From Epiperipatus broadwayi (Eukaryota; Onychophora; Udeonychophora; Euonychophora; Peripatidae), in the NCBI GenBank assembly GCA_028023455.1, contig JAQFVV010006221.1, positions 10,149,011-10,213,010 on the forward strand: a stretch of 64,000 bases of DNA. The letters run 5' to 3'. The notes below the pieces were generated by a model, which saw nothing but the letters and a program-made list of their open reading frames with translations, was not told the DNA's origin and searched no databases. Positions 1 through 13,128 of this stretch are shown piece after piece. The stretch's first letter is position 1; every line of letters begins with the position of its first letter. A program made the translations under genes and the position numbers.

Positions 1-119
1 TACAATTAAAATTCATTAAATATTTATTTGCTCTTATTTTTATTTAATAGTTGGATGGCATTTCTTGCAATTTTGAGGTGTTGTTTATAAAAGAAAACAA
101 TATGATAAACACAATTCAA

Positions 120-500
120 ATGTCTTAACTGAAATACAGGCTAATTCCACACCTGTATCAATGTATGTAATACATAGAGTATATGAGCACAGACTTTTCC
201 ATGACCCACCACTCTCCACTCTATCTCATAACACTGATACACTTGAACACATACATGTTGAAAAGATAAATAATCACCAATATATGTATTTTATGATAAA
301 CCAGAAATCATCAGTTGGTCCAGATTATACATATATGTTGAAAAGATAAATAATCACCATAATCTCGACCAACTGATGATTGCTGGTTTAGCACAAAATT
401 CGTATATTGGTGATTATTTATCTTTTCGACATATATGTGTTCAAGTGTATCAGTGTTATGAGATAGAGTGGAGAGTGGTAAGTCATGTGAAACTGTTTTA
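120..500. mobile_element. HD-family fold-back element, copy 1
   Basis: Two inverted arms meet near position 335. The left arm runs from the family end (TTAACTGAAATACAGGC, near 125) to the CAGTTGGTCC module near 310. The right arm repeats the same modules in reverse complement up to about 490 and lacks the distal terminus. Each arm carries a hammerhead-like module: minus strand 276-319 and plus strand 368-411. In both, the conserved G12 of the GAAA box has become A, so both ribozymes should be dead. Open frames here are by-products of the repeat and are not genes. Confidence 0.75.
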
Positions 501-1100
501 AATAAATTTTGGAAAGATAGAATCACTCTGATATTCAAGTTTATCTTTATTTGTTTTAGTATCACAAAGTTAAGTCACTATTGTTAACCATTTTAATAAA
601 TATTCTTTAGAATGTGAGAATATGGCTCATCTAAGCTTTAATGAACTGTCTAGAGAGACAAATGCATTTTGGAAATCTACATTATCATCATTACCAGAAG
701 CATGTCTAATTATGATCATCTAAAAAATACATTTGCTGATAACCACGGTTTGGAATATTATGTCACAGTAATACCTGTAGAAAAACAGGAGTCTAATGTT
801 GAAGTTGTATAACATGCACTGCAATCATTGAAAGAGAAAATAGTAACCAGAAAATATCTTAAAATGAAAAAAAATATACAAGAACTCTCCCCCCAAATGC
901 AGATTGTTGGACTAGTTGCAAATAAACTTTTAATCTTTCTTATATATGATTTATGAACTTATCATATTTGTAAATCTCACTTTTGTTTTAATTTTAAAAA
1001 ATGAGGTAATTATATCAAAAACTGTATATGGACATTTTAACTCCAGAATGAAATATAAAAAATAAACAAAAGTTAAAAATAAATTTTACAACCATTACAA
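501..1100. other. Unassigned AT-rich stretch
   Basis: A frame opening at ATG 622 runs about 30 codons and then meets stops. I recognise no family in it. No repeat or RNA gene is visible. Confidence 0.4.
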
Positions 1101-1109
1101 AAGCCATAC

Positions 1110-1289
1110 CTATCAAACATCACATGATAATCATTCTTTATGCTTACACAAACTGTTTTTTACAAAGGCAAAACTCTCCATACAGTAAGCACTAGATAGG
1201 GATTTTATGCACTAATATTTCTGCATCCGTTGATTACTCTAGCTTGCACTGAGTTGTGCTAATGTATGAAGAGTTTTGTCTCTATCAAA
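1110..1289. mobile_element. HA-family fold-back element, short internally deleted copy
   Basis: The outer HA end (AACATCACATGATAATC) and the terminal motif GGCAAAACTCTCCATACAG are followed almost at once by the opposite arm (from GCACTAGATAGGGATTTTATG to GAGTTTTG). The hammerhead portion of both arms is missing, so this is an internal deletion derivative. The 8-bp flanking repeat CTATCAAA occurs at 1110-1117 and 1282-1289. Confidence 0.7.
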
Positions 1290-1299
1290 AACACAGCCA

Positions 1300-2680
1300 T
1301 ATTCATGAATCCAAATACAAATATGTATTTTGTGTGCTGATTGGTTAGTGTTTTTATTTACATTCTTTAATGCTGTCTTTTGTTTCTTCTATATTTCCAA
1401 AAACTTCAAATCTTTCTTTAATTGGAACTTTATATTGTATTTTATTCTCAGTCACATACTTTGAATGATTTAATATTGTGACTTTTAGGGTCACATTTAC
1501 ATTATGATTTTTATAATACAAATATAATCTGTTTCTCAAAGAGAACCAAAATTAAGTTTATTCTAAAATATTTTTTAAAAAGTCTATTATACTTCATCCC
1601 TTTTACATCCCAATCAAGGAAGGTGTATTAAATCAGGTGTAAATTCAACATCAACACATTTCCATTGCAATCACACTTGCAAAAATATTACAGAGAATCT
1701 TTAGTTGTTCTGATGCCTTTATATGACATTAGCAAGTTCTCTGTATGTTACCTCCATAAATAAATTTGGCAAAATAATTGTTTATGTACAATTAATCTAG
1801 ATGAAGAATATATATCACTATAATAAATTATTTATAATTTAATTTGTTAAAAGAGCATATTAAAGTTTGTATACATCTCAATATTAATGTTTTTTTTCTA
1901 AAACATGGACAAGATATTTAAAACAATGGCCAGTTCAAGATAATAACACAAAATCACTGAAGATTCTTTTCAATACTGACTCATGAATTATTTATTATTA
2001 AATGTTAATTCTTAAAGCAATGTCTTTATAAGTTTCATTCATTGATTTGCAAAAACAAACTGTATTAAAATCTGTCATCATACTGTCTCTTTTTATAGTG
2101 CTTACATTAAACATCCATGAGTTTACCAAGATCAGTGATAATCTGTCCTCTCATAAGAAGATCGGACTACTTTTACTTAACGTTTTTTAATTAACTTTGC
2201 CAAATGTAGAATAAATTTTTAAAAAACAATAATTTAATCACACTTTTGTTAAAAACATTTACCCTGCATTTTCCTGAGAATAAAAATATATCTATATAAT
2301 GTGAGCCCTAGATATGTGAAAAACTGTTTTATAAAAATTTGAATATTCTTATAGTATAGTGCAGTGAATAATAATGATATTTCATGATAATTATCCAGTA
2401 CTTTCTGTCATCTTAATTTTGATAAAACTTGGAATAAAAGCATGCTTAAAATCAAGTAGCACAACTTTATGGTTTATATTCTTTTTATAAACAGTTCTAA
2501 TAGTTTTGGAGCTAACATATTTGCACTTATGTTTTAAAATTTCTCAGCGGATCCAGCCATGACTAAGAATTTTTATCTTTTTAATATTAGAGAGAATGAT
2601 TTTATGATGGATTTTTAGATATAAATATAACAATATTAATAATTGGACATACTTGATTTCATTAATATATATATGTAATT
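1300..2680. other. Unassigned AT-rich stretch
   Basis: Stops are dense in all frames. Nothing recognisable is seen apart from an (AT)-rich run near 2663-2680. Confidence 0.4.
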
Positions 2681-2684
2681 ATTA

Positions 2685-3370
2685 AAACAGGCAAAACTCC
2701 ATACGGTAGTGCCACTCAGTGCCAACCAGAGTAATCAATGGATGCCAGAAGACTTGTGCATAAAATCCCCATCTAGTGCCTACTCATCCAATATCCCCAG
2801 ACTAGTTTCTGCCTTGTGGCCTTCGTCAGTGAAGAACTTTGGATCTGAGAGCACTGCATCTAGATCTTAGAATCTAATGCAACCCTCCAGCAGCCACCTT
2901 TTATCTCTACTTAACTATACATCTATGAGAATAAAATTGAAAACGCAATATTTTCAATCTAAGCTCAATAGCTTATATAGTCATATGGGTCTGAACCCAG
3001 TTCAGTACCCATACATTTTGGTGCCTTTGGCTCTTTAACAACCATAGCCACCACTATTCTATTAGGCAGGATTGGTGTTAAACCACTAAACATAACATGA
3101 TCACAAAAGGTGGTTTTGCATTAGATTCTAAGATCTAGGTGCAGTGCTCTCAGATTCAAAAGCTCTTCACTGATGAAGGCCACAAGCCAGGAACTAGTCT
3201 GGGGGTATTAGATGAGTAGGCACTAGATGGGGATTTTATGCACAAGCCTTCTGGCATCCATTGATTACTCTGGTTGGCACTGAGTGGTACTACTGTATGG
3301 AGAGTTTTGCCTGTTTTAATAAATAGATGTGTGTAGCATAAGAAATAGTGATCATGTGATGTTTAGTGGT
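2685..3370. mobile_element. HA-family fold-back element, near full-length copy
   Basis: Inverted arms of about 210 bp (2690-2910 and 3105-3315) flank a unique middle containing a GGCAGGATTGGTGTTAAACC segment. The right arm continues to the outer family end at about 3365, which reads GATCATGTGATGTTTAGTGG. The left arm holds a minus-strand hammerhead with an intact core (2794-2835). The right-arm version (3164-3205) has GAAA changed to GGAA. No coding region is present. Confidence 0.85.
2794..2835 (-). ncRNA. Hammerhead-ribozyme-like motif (HA family)
   Basis: Read on the minus strand, stem I UCUUCA is followed by core CUGACGA (position 7 is free to vary), a GGC..GGC hairpin with one mismatch, GAAA, the palindromic stem III ACUAGU, C at position 17 and UGGGGA closing stem I. 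The catalytic core is intact. Stem II is weak, and the first stem II pair is A-A rather than G-C. Cleavage has not been tested. Confidence 0.6.
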
Positions 3371-3590
3371 TTATATGTAATTATATAACTGAATATTTGT
3401 AAATACAGTAACTTAATAATTACAAATTTTTATCCACTTAGGAGCGCTTTCGATTATCCCAGTAATATTTGTCAACTAAAGCTTTGAAAGGCTAACTTTC
3501 CCACAATTGCGCTCTTAAGTGGATAAAATTTTTTAATTATTTAGTTACTGTATTTACAAATATTCAGTTATATAATTACATATATTGCTT
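3371..3590. repeat. Inverted-repeat (MITE-like) element
   Basis: Arms of about 75 bp (3375-3450 and 3512-3585) are near-perfect reverse complements. Both contain TATATAACTGAATATTTG and a segment ending ATCCACTTA, around a 60-bp centre with AGCGCTTTCG and GCGCTC. It directly abuts the HA copy. No coding capacity. Confidence 0.7.
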
Positions 3591-4212
3591 TAAAATATAG
3601 ACATCGAATAATAATATTATTATATATAAGTAGCAACTTTAATTCTGCAGAGGAAAATTTTCAGTCTATCTCTTTATATTCTGCAAAAAATAAACTTAGT
3701 AATTCTTTTTATTACAAATCTTGTTAAAAGATATCTTCCCATTTATTCAAAAGGTCATATTTTTTTCTCCATTCACAAAGTGCCACTAATTTATGTCTAT
3801 TTTTTGCATCAAAATGATCTGAATTATAATAAATATTCAACTATCTACCTATAATGGACAGTCAATATATTGGGAAAATAGAATACTTATAGATCTCCAA
3901 TTACATTAGGATACCATGATGTAATATCTTATTCAAATCTGATTCTACCACTGGGAATATTTTATATCAGCTTTCTCTTATTCAAGGCAAGATATTGATA
4001 ACAATTATATCAGATCAGTATGATTAGATAGCATTTTAAACAAGCCAATCACTATTTTATTAAATAATAACATAACAAGCAAAAACACTTTTTCTAACAA
4101 CTTTTAAAAGAAAATATACTGTTAAACTTAAAGTAATTAGGCATATGAAATTCTAAATCTTTGTAAAATAGTGTAATCATGTCTTTTTTTATTTTTTTTT
4201 ATTAGTTAAAAT
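3591..4212. other. Unassigned AT-rich stretch
   Basis: No frame, RNA gene or repeat could be recognised. Confidence 0.4.
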
Positions 4213-4239
4213 TATAACATCTATCCTCCCCCCCCCCCT

Positions 4240-4333
4240 ATGAATCATAGCATCCAGCCTGGAAGCGAACTCGCACCCGGGACAACTGCTTGTAAAACAG
4301 CTGTCGCTAACCTCTCAACCACCAATGCTTGAC
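4240..4333 (-). mobile_element. Short tRNA-derived SINE, copy 1
   Basis: The minus-strand body starts GTCAAGCATTGGTGG and ends in GGCTGGATGCTATGATTCAT. A-box-like and B-box-like (GAGTTCGCTTCC) promoter motifs sit at tRNA spacing, and the anticodon-arm region reads CTGTTTTACAAGCAG. It is flanked by ATAACATCTATC (4214-4225) and ATAATATCTATC (4335-4346), an 11/12 target-site duplication. A C10 run lies between the tail side and the left duplication. Confidence 0.85.
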
Positions 4334-4349
4334 AATAATATCTATCTTA

Positions 4350-6130
4350 AATAAATAAATATACACTTTGACATATTAATATGTTAGTAAATTTAATTCT
4401 TTCATTTATTAAATATAAGCAAGCTAAAGTATTTTTATATGTGAGTAAACAAATTAATTTAATAAACATTTATTTAATAATAGTAGGTGTCTTTTTAAAC
4501 CCACCATTTATCACCTATATGAAATATTTGCACATTCTTGCAAATATTTTTTCATGTATTTATCTGATAGATTAGTGAATATTTACAATTGATTACAATC
4601 TTTCTGATCAAGTTGCAATGTTTAGTAACTGTGTAAGTATATTGGTTCATTAATAAAGGTGGGATTTCACCTTTATTGTTAAAAGGAGGTTGCCTTGACA
4701 ACAGTTTGAATTTGTTGTTTATTGTTGGTATTAAAATTATCTAAATGTTCACTGGTTTTTAATGATTACTTACTTACTTTTAGCTTTTGTTACTCATATA
4801 TGAGTATATAAAAAGAAGCATATATATTATAAAATAATAAAAACACTTTTTTTTTAAAAAAAAAAAATTTTTTTTTTAGTTCATTGGATGCTTTCTTTGC
4901 ATAAAAAACTTACAACATAAAAATATCTGTGTTAAAATGCTTTTATTTGAGCAGAAATTATTTTTACAAAAATAATTTAACAAATTTAAAGTTTTTTAAA
5001 AAAATTAAGTTGTTTTGAGACGCACTAATTATTAGAAATTTTACTGTAGTTTTAAAGAAAAATCAATATCATCCTAAAGGCTAACTGAGAATTGGAAAGA
5101 AAAAAACCGAAAAAATATTTTAAATGTCTGTTTGCATTGTTAAATGAAAAGATGGTTCTTTTTTTTTTTTTGTTTTGTTTTAAATTTTATACTTCATTAG
5201 TTTATAATATCATTGTGGATATGAGCTTAAAATAAACTATGATTAACTGTAATACATAATGGCAAAAACACTGATGATGATCAATTTTGTGCTGTGGTAG
5301 AATAAAAGCTTTAGACCTGAGGATTTCTTCACAGATTTTTCAGCTAAATAAAATTTTTAAAAAAATCTTTAATTTGTGATTACCTGTCAACTTAGATGCT
5401 CAAACGTTATATAACCTCCTGAGCTTATTAGCATCAGAATACATGTTTATTTATTTTACTTGTAATTGTTATCATCTTATATATAAAATCCCTAAAAGTT
5501 TGTTCATAATGCTGTCATGTGATATTCATGCTAAACATTTCCTTGTTAGAGGATATATTTTTTCAAATAAAAAAATAATTATTTGTTCACCTTTAATAAA
5601 CTGAAATTTTTTTATAAAGCATTTTATGCAAAGGAAATAATTTGTTAAAGCAACTGATTAAAAACAACTGTTACAAAAATGATAGTCATTTCATAGGCTG
5701 GGTACATTTCTGGATTTATATAAAAAAATATAATAGTGGAATAATATGTTTTGAATAAAAAACCCTTGGGAAAAGAATCAATACATGTGCTTTTAACTAT
5801 ACTGCAGAACTGAATAGGTATGGTATTTAAATCACAAAGAAAATGTGATTACAGTATATAAATTCATGACTGAAATGTGATATTTAATAAAAGGGAAAAT
5901 AGATGCTATTGTACCATATTTACATTTAGTTTTGATTAGCATATAATAGAACTCATGTGGTTTGACATCATAGAGTTTACAGCTCCACAGTAATACCATG
6001 CATGATTGAAATTTGTTAAAGCAACCAATTAAAAAAACTATTACAAAAACAATGGTCTTTACAAAGGCCAGGTACATACATTGGTTTTATTGTAATAATT
6101 GTTTAGTTGTATCAAAAGTACCTTTGAATA
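4350..6130. other. Unassigned AT-rich stretch
   Basis: Homopolymer A and T runs are frequent, for example near 4845-4880. A 15-bp segment, AATTTGTTAAAGCAA, occurs twice (near 5640 and 6009) within loosely similar sequence, suggesting an old diverged duplication of roughly 100 bp. No gene recognised. Confidence 0.4.
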
Positions 6131-6131
6131 A

Positions 6132-6505
6132 AGCACTTAACATGAGACTGACTAGGGATTAGCACTTAACATGAGACTGACTAGGGATTAGCACTTAACA
6201 TGAGAATGACTAAGGATTAGCATTTAACATAAGACTGAAGGATTAGCACTTAACATGAGACTGACTAGGGATTAGCACTTAACATGAAACTGACTAGGAA
6301 TTAGCACTTAACATGAGACTGACTAAGGATTAGCACTTAACATGAGACTGACTAGGGATTAGCACTTAACATGAGACTGACCAGGGATTAGCACTTAGCA
6401 TGAGACTGACTGAGGATTAGCACTTAACATGAGACTGACTAGAGATTAGCACTTAACATGAGATTGACTAAGGATTAGCACTTAACATGAAACTGACAGG
6501 GATTA
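6132..6505. repeat. 29-bp minisatellite, about 13 units
   Basis: The consensus unit is AGCACTTAACATGAGACTGA followed by CTAGGGATT. About 13 head-to-tail copies differ by 0-4 substitutions. The fourth unit is 26 bp, missing three bases, and the last is also shortened. Variation is scattered along the array. Confidence 0.95.
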
Positions 6506-7024
6506 GTATATGTCATAAGAAATGGTTTTAATTTATTGAAATATTGTTTATAAAAGCTAATTAAACATTTCTAGTCAATATAGTTAAAAAATGAATATAT
6601 TGCTACTGATCAAATTTAGTCATGCCCAGCTCTAGAATGATTGCTGCAAAATAATTTAATAAAGAACCTAAAAACACAATGATAATCCTTCGGTATGAAA
6701 ATCATAAAAAGCTATTTTCCAAAAATGCAAATAAATACTACAGTAATGATAAAAAATATTTATAATAAAAATGTAAAAATATGATTGTATTCAAATAATG
6801 TTTTACAGAAAAAAGCTGAATTCAAACTTATCCATGGATTAAATACTAACTCACTGCAGTTATGATCCTATGAATGTTCTCATGATAACATAATGCAACT
6901 TATCACAAAAAGAATCTGATCAGTTGATAACTAAGAAGAAAAAAATATTTAAGATTTTATGTGTAAAACAAAGATAAATTATATGAAAATAAAGCATCAG
7001 AAAAGAGAAAGAAAGAACACTAAT
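6506..7024. other. Unassigned AT-rich stretch
   Basis: No coding or repeat signal recognised. Confidence 0.4.
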
Positions 7025-7036
7025 ATTAGAATTCAA

Positions 7037-7122
7037 GTCAAGCGTTGGTGGCTGAATGGATGCCTTACAAGCAGTTGTCCCCGGGGTTCGCTTCCCGGCT
7101 GATGCTTTGAAACATTAGAAAA
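7037..7122 (+). mobile_element. Short tRNA-derived SINE, copy 2
   Basis: Starts GTCAAGCGTTGGTGGC, has GCCTTACAAGCAG in the anticodon-arm position and a clear B box (GGGTTCGCTTCC), then GGCTGATGCT and an A-rich tail. It is flanked by the perfect 12-bp repeat ATTAGAATTCAA at 7025-7036 and 7126-7137, the expected signature of target-primed insertion. Confidence 0.9.
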
Positions 7123-7139
7123 AAAATTAGAATTCAAAC

Positions 7140-9062
7140 ATTAAAGTCATTGTTGATGAAATCAAAGATATAATGTGAACGTTTGACTTTTTGTACGCAC
7201 TTGAAAATTCTTTGCTGGAAATAAAATAATATGTTAATTGACGATAGTGTGAACAAATATGATCATGGAAATGAACTAAGCCAGCATCCACATTTTAGTT
7301 ATATGCGCATACAGGTATTATTATTTATTTGTAATCATTGAAGAATTTTTATTAAAAAGATTAAAAATCTATCAAATATATCTTGTTAGTTCAGTGAGAA
7401 AAGATACAGGTTTACATCATGCCTTGAAAATGTTTAGATTTTTATATTTTCTGAAAAATTTATAATACAAGGATAAATTTGCTAGAGATTTTATTCTTAG
7501 TTATAGGCCTTGAAAAAGAAAAGTTTGTTGACATAAATATCAGATCTATTAAATTTGAAGTTTTTCTTGTGTAACCCCAGCTTAGACAAAATGTAACGTG
7601 ATAGAAGAATCTAAGACATGTGTATCAATTTTACTAATCATAAATTTTAAGGTCTTTCGAGGAAGAATATTGTTAATTAGATTGTAATCGTTTTCATAAT
7701 GTAAATTTTTTGATAATAAAAATTAAGCATAACTCTTATTATATAATCATTACAGAGAAATGGTAATAAGACATTTTGATCTCATGTAATGAGTATTAGT
7801 TAATTCTAAATATTTGCTCACAAGAAATAATGAAGTAATAATGATAATATACGTGAAGTGGCATTATTCATTTTCTTTTAATTAATTAATTTATAAATTT
7901 ATACAGTTTTATATTTTAAACAAAATAAATTAATTCTATGTTAATTTTAAAATTTTAAGTGTATAAGCAAATAATTATCTTTATTTTTTTTATTGTTTGT
8001 TTACTTTTCAAAACTTATTTGTTTTTAAGCAGAGTCTACTTTTAAACCATAAAAATATCTATTGACGATCATCTTAAATTAGATAATCTTTGATTTTTTT
8101 GTAAAATTTAAAGTAATATGTTTATAAACATATATATAGAAAACAATATCTAGATGTTTTCTTATTCTATGATTTTTGATAAAACGATTCAAAAAGTATA
8201 TAAAGAATTTAAAATCAAATTTAAGTTACTTGGAATTGTAGTCGATAATTGAGTTGCGAAGTCAGGCATCAAACAGTAAGCTTTTTGCGAATGAATCTCG
8301 CTGTTTAACACCATTTATTATTGGATTTAAAAAAAAACCTCTATTGGATCAGTTTGTGAATATTACCTTCTCTGTTTTGCTATACCATCAGCTAAACTAT
8401 TGAATCTAGACTTTGAATTGAAAAGTTAAACGAAGTTCTATGAAGAATCATTATAGAAGAAAGGACCGCCAACTACTCATTAATATATGTTGATTCACTA
8501 TTCATCTATTTTAAACACAATTACGGTTAATTGTCTATTTATAGACTACAGTCAGAAAAAATAGAAAAAAAATATAAACTAACATTTGGTCTAACAATAA
8601 AAGTTAAAAATAATTCTATTTTGTTGTTTCTTTTATAAATTATTTATTTATAAACAATATATGTAAATTTTATCAAATAATAAATTTACTAAATTATTAC
8701 ATACTGAAGTGAGAGATCAGAATATCATTCTTGTTATAAATTTATTTATTATTTAGGGTCTTAGTAATTTAAACTGTCTGAGTAATATCAGAGTTCAGCT
8801 CAACCTATTAAAATTAGTCATTGGATTACAATCTGTTCTTAATTAAAAACTATGTATAATTTTTTATTTGTATTTATAAATGAAGTTGTAAATAGACAAT
8901 TCCTATATCCATTATTGTTATTTGATTAATTAATTATTTAACTATTATTTTATTAATGTTGTATCTATATTTTCTGCTTCCAAATCTTGATTATACTGAT
9001 GTTAATTGTGGCGTCATAATTGTATTCAGAGATTAGCAATCAGGATTTGGTAATATATATAT
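7140..9062. other. Unassigned AT-rich stretch
   Basis: No frame of note. A segment near 8250 (GTTGCGAAGTCAGGCATCAA) loosely resembles the reverse complement of 48497-48525, possibly a shared transposon end. Confidence 0.35.
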
Positions 9063-9160
9063 ATATTCTTTTCCTTTTCCTTTCTTTTTTCTTTTTTTTT
9101 TTTTTTTTTTTTTCCTCTTTTTTTTCCCCCCCCTCCTTTTTTTTTTTCCCCCCTTCCCCA
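9063..9160. repeat. Polypyrimidine tract
   Basis: About 100 bases are almost entirely T and C on the plus strand, with a T run of more than 20 and several C6-C8 runs. Confidence 0.9.
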
Positions 9161-10150
9161 TTCTTTTATTAACCTCCATATCCTCAAAATATATGTAGTG
9201 AAATTAAAAATATATGTAACAATCTATTAATAAGCACGGTCATATGTATTTAAGTACACGAGTTGGCTCCCACCTCATTAGTCAAAGTGAAATAAAACAG
9301 AGGATATAGAACTGGCTTGATTAGCATAAGTATGAGTAAATATAGGAAAGGCCACATTGTACTATCACCTTTACATTACATTAACCTTACATTTCTTACG
9401 TCAAACATTAGATAAAACACATCGATTAAACTAACTTCCAATATCTAAAAACAAAATATTAAAAGACAAACATTTAACTTCACTCTACAAGATGGTTAAT
9501 AATCAGGAAGGTATCTATCTATTATATGAGTATAAAATTAGAAGTATGGAATGGATAATAAATGAATAAAGAATGTAGAAGATTAAATGAGTGGTGAAGA
9601 ATAAATAATAATTGACTAATGGAAATGAATAATGAATAGACCTAAGAATGAGGAGAAGAGAAAAAAATGTGTTAGGATAATGAATAGTTAAGATTGTAAT
9701 AGAATAAGGACCAATGAAGGATGAATCAATTATGATTAAAGATGAGATGATGATGAAAATAAAAGAAAAGATGGATGAGCTATGATAACAATGTTGGTGA
9801 TGATGAATGGGATCCAGAACTATTAAATTGGTATTATTTCAAATAAACAAATGCAAGATACTACTGAAATAAAGGCAAGGGGTTCTAAGCTTGACTAATT
9901 AAAGAATAAAGTTTAACTACTAAAACAAATGGGTTCTAAGTTTTAAAAACTAAATAAGGAAGTTTAAATTTTGAGATTTTAATGAATCAAATAATCAATA
10001 ACAACAGAAATATGAGATCAAGGTGATGAATATTATATAATTTAAGAAATGAAAACTAATAATAAAATCAAAGTTAAAACTATTAATCAATAACTTAATT
10101 TCTCAGGATTCATAGAATTTGAAATATCACTACTTTTACAATCTATATCC
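9161..10150. other. Purine-biased AT-rich stretch
   Basis: From about 9480 to 10060 the plus strand is rich in A and G, with recurring GAATGA and GATGA words, but no long frame exists. It may be diverged simple sequence. Confidence 0.4.
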
Positions 10151-10154
10151 GGAT

Positions 10155-10580
10155 CAGTAAGTGGGATTTTAAACCACTAAACATCACATGATTACCATCT
10201 TGTACACTAGCACATAATTGCTATTAAACAAGGCAAAACTCTCCTTACAGTAGTGCCACCCTGTTCCAACCAGAGTAATAAATGGATGCCAGAAGGCTTG
10301 TGCATAAAATTCCTAACCTTTGTTAGTGAGGACTTTGGATCTGAGAGCAATAGCACAATATCCCCAGACTAGTTTCTGGCTTGTGGCATTCGTCAATGCT
10401 CTCAGACCCAAGGCTCCTTAGTGATGAAGGCCAAAAGCCAGAAACTAGTCTGGGGGTATTGGATAAGTAGGCGCTAGATAGAGATTTTATTCACAAGCCT
10501 TCTGGTATCCATTGATTACTCTGGTTGGCACAGGGTGGCATTACTGTATGAAGAGTTTTGCCTTGTTTAAGAGGGATTTT
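10155..10580. mobile_element. HA-family fold-back element
   Basis: The left outer end TTAAACCACTAAACATCACA (about 10172) leads into AGGCAAAACTCTCC and the family left arm, then a rearranged centre and a right arm ending GAGTTTTGCC. The right-arm hammerhead starts GUGAUGA instead of CUGAUGA, so C3 is lost. The left-arm version has also lost C3. Both should be inactive. Confidence 0.8.
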
Positions 10581-12780
10581 ACTACTATCCAAATATAGAA
10601 AACAAAGATGACTCATAATACATGAATGGAATGAATAAAAAATATTTAACTACTCCACTGGCAATAATAAAAGTAAATTTTAAATTTTATGATAAATCAA
10701 TAAATCCCTAATAATAAGGTAAATATGATAACCATTTATAAACTAATTTAGATTTGACCACAATGAACAATATGATTAAGCTCACTGAATGATGGCATCT
10801 GCAAATTTATAAAAGGGTTATTTCCCAAAACTAAATATTTAATCTTTAAGACATTGTTTGAAAATAGCTTATGTACATAATATTAACAATATTTTGATCA
10901 TTAAGTAGCAAAATTTTGTGTACTCTAAATAAAAGAGCTTGGTAAAACTTATTTCTAATATGCTAATATATAATAAAATCAGTCATATTAAGTGATGATG
11001 ATGATGTTGGTAGCAATAACAATAATGTGTATATAACAATAACAATATGAAGTGTTTAGCAGTAAGACTACAAACAATTGAATACATTTTCAAAAACAAA
11101 ATTTTATTTACACTATTTACATATTTCATAAATCAACAATAACAAAAGAAAACATATATTTTTGATCAACTTATAGACAGAAAATATAAAGAACAAGATT
11201 TAGTTAACATATTTAACTCTATAATTATGCTTTAGGCACATGTAATGAAGCTATATAATTAATAATCCTGAATTAGCAGTCTGAGCACTTTCAGGAAATC
11301 TAAGTTCCCATAATCATAACTCATTATTAAAGAAAGTTCTCTTTGGATCTGAGCGAAATTATAACACATTATCATCCTGTATTGAATTGTTATTTATAGC
11401 TATTCTTTAAATTAAATTTGTTTTAGCCTATTACACTTTTTTTATAATTTATTTATCAAGCATAGGTTTATAAAAACTTATTTATTTATGTAAACCAATT
11501 ATAGGTAAGATAATCCTAAAATTTATATCTGAAAAATGGCAAACTAGCAATACTCAGTATTAGGCAATATAAATATAATAGGTATTTTTAAAGCATTAAT
11601 AATGATTCATATTATAATCTGTTAAGAAGATTATATGATTTCCTATTTTTATTTATTTATTTGAGATACTGGACTGTCAATATTACTTTGAAAAATCAAT
11701 ATTACTATGGATCCACACTTAAATCATTGATGTCATATTATAAGATTTTTTCTAACACTAGTGAAAATATCAACATTTTAACACCTATAAATAGTAAATA
11801 ACAAAGATGACTTGTATACATGAGATTACTTTGAATAGATAAGGCATTAGACAATGATCTACTAATATAAAGTAATACTTGACAAGATATTATTTCTTAC
11901 CATTGTTTGTTTAATGTTAAACACAGTTTTCATTTCTAATTACTACCTTTTCAGGAATGATTTCATTGTTACCAATATCAAATCATTAAGACTTAAGACC
12001 TTGAAATCTAGTGAAATATACAGTATATTCAGAGGTTTAATGGAGTTTAGCTATGGCAATGGTCATTCCATGACTGCAAATGGTCTGAAATCCCAGTGCC
12101 ACTATTTGGGTACACTTTTAGGGATATGGGTAAAAAGAAGGGGCAGTCAATTCCTTGTTTCAGAGAGTATATGAAATACATTATAATAGCATAGCCTTAA
12201 TTCACTCAAAATTCTATGGTTATCATACACGATTCACCCATTATGATAATTTACACTCTCATGCAGAGTGAGGGAACAAGTACACTTGACATGATATAAC
12301 ATGGATACATGGATAAATCACAAATATAACAATGTGTATAATTATAATCATTTAACATGATAATGATTAAATCTCATACTAAAGAACACCTACCATATAA
12401 ATGTAAACATTAAGCAAAGGGAATATATTATTAATTAATACATGAAAATTAAAATTACACTTATCAATGCAAAAGTGATCCACAACTATCATAATCATTA
12501 ATGATAGTTAATTATATATCATAACATACAACATAATATTCAATGTGCCTAAATTGATTAAAATTGGATGTTACCTTTTTATTATCATTCAGTATTTGCA
12601 TCTTTACCAAAGGAAAATATTAAGATGAAATTATAATAATAGAATAAAGTTTAACAATTCATTATGACAGATTATACCTTTTTACTTGCAATCACCTTTA
12701 AAATATAAACAAATTTTAAATTTAGTAGTATTACTTATGTTTTTTGTTTTATGAACAATCTTATAGCCATGCTAATGGTT
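10581..12780. other. AT-rich stretch with one unrecognised frame
   Basis: A plus-strand frame at 11914-12174 (86 codons) has less biased composition than its surroundings. It follows a plausible splice acceptor (TTACTACCTTTTCAG ending near 11954). It contains the residues SQCHYLGTLLGIW but matches no family I know. It could be an exon, an old repeat or chance. Nothing else is seen. Confidence 0.25.
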
Positions 12781-13128
12781 TTTATTTTATGAGCAAACCA
12801 GTTGCCAAATCTATAACACTAATATACATAAAATTACAATGCAATACATATTAGAATAATAAAAAAATATCATTACATAAAGTTTCTTTATGTTTCTTCT
12901 TTAAAACAAAACAAAAATTGAATACAACAATTTAAAATCTGCAGAATTCTTTAACTTATGTAATGTTCTTTAATATTTTATCATATTAAAATTACATTAT
13001 TTTTATCATATCATTTCTTCCTTATCAATATTGCAAATAACTCTTTTCTTCCTTTGCATACAATAAGCAGATCATATAAAAATATCAATTTTTACTCTCA
13101 AACTTTTAATATACAATAATCATAAAAT

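Noticed and set aside
6132-6505. CRISPR-like array
   Set aside because: The units are contiguous without unique spacers; it is an ordinary minisatellite in eukaryotic DNA.
11914-12174. 86-codon plus-strand frame after a possible splice acceptor
   Set aside because: No recognisable domain, no second exon, and the reading frame could arise by chance or from an unknown repeat. Kept only as a note in the surrounding stretch.
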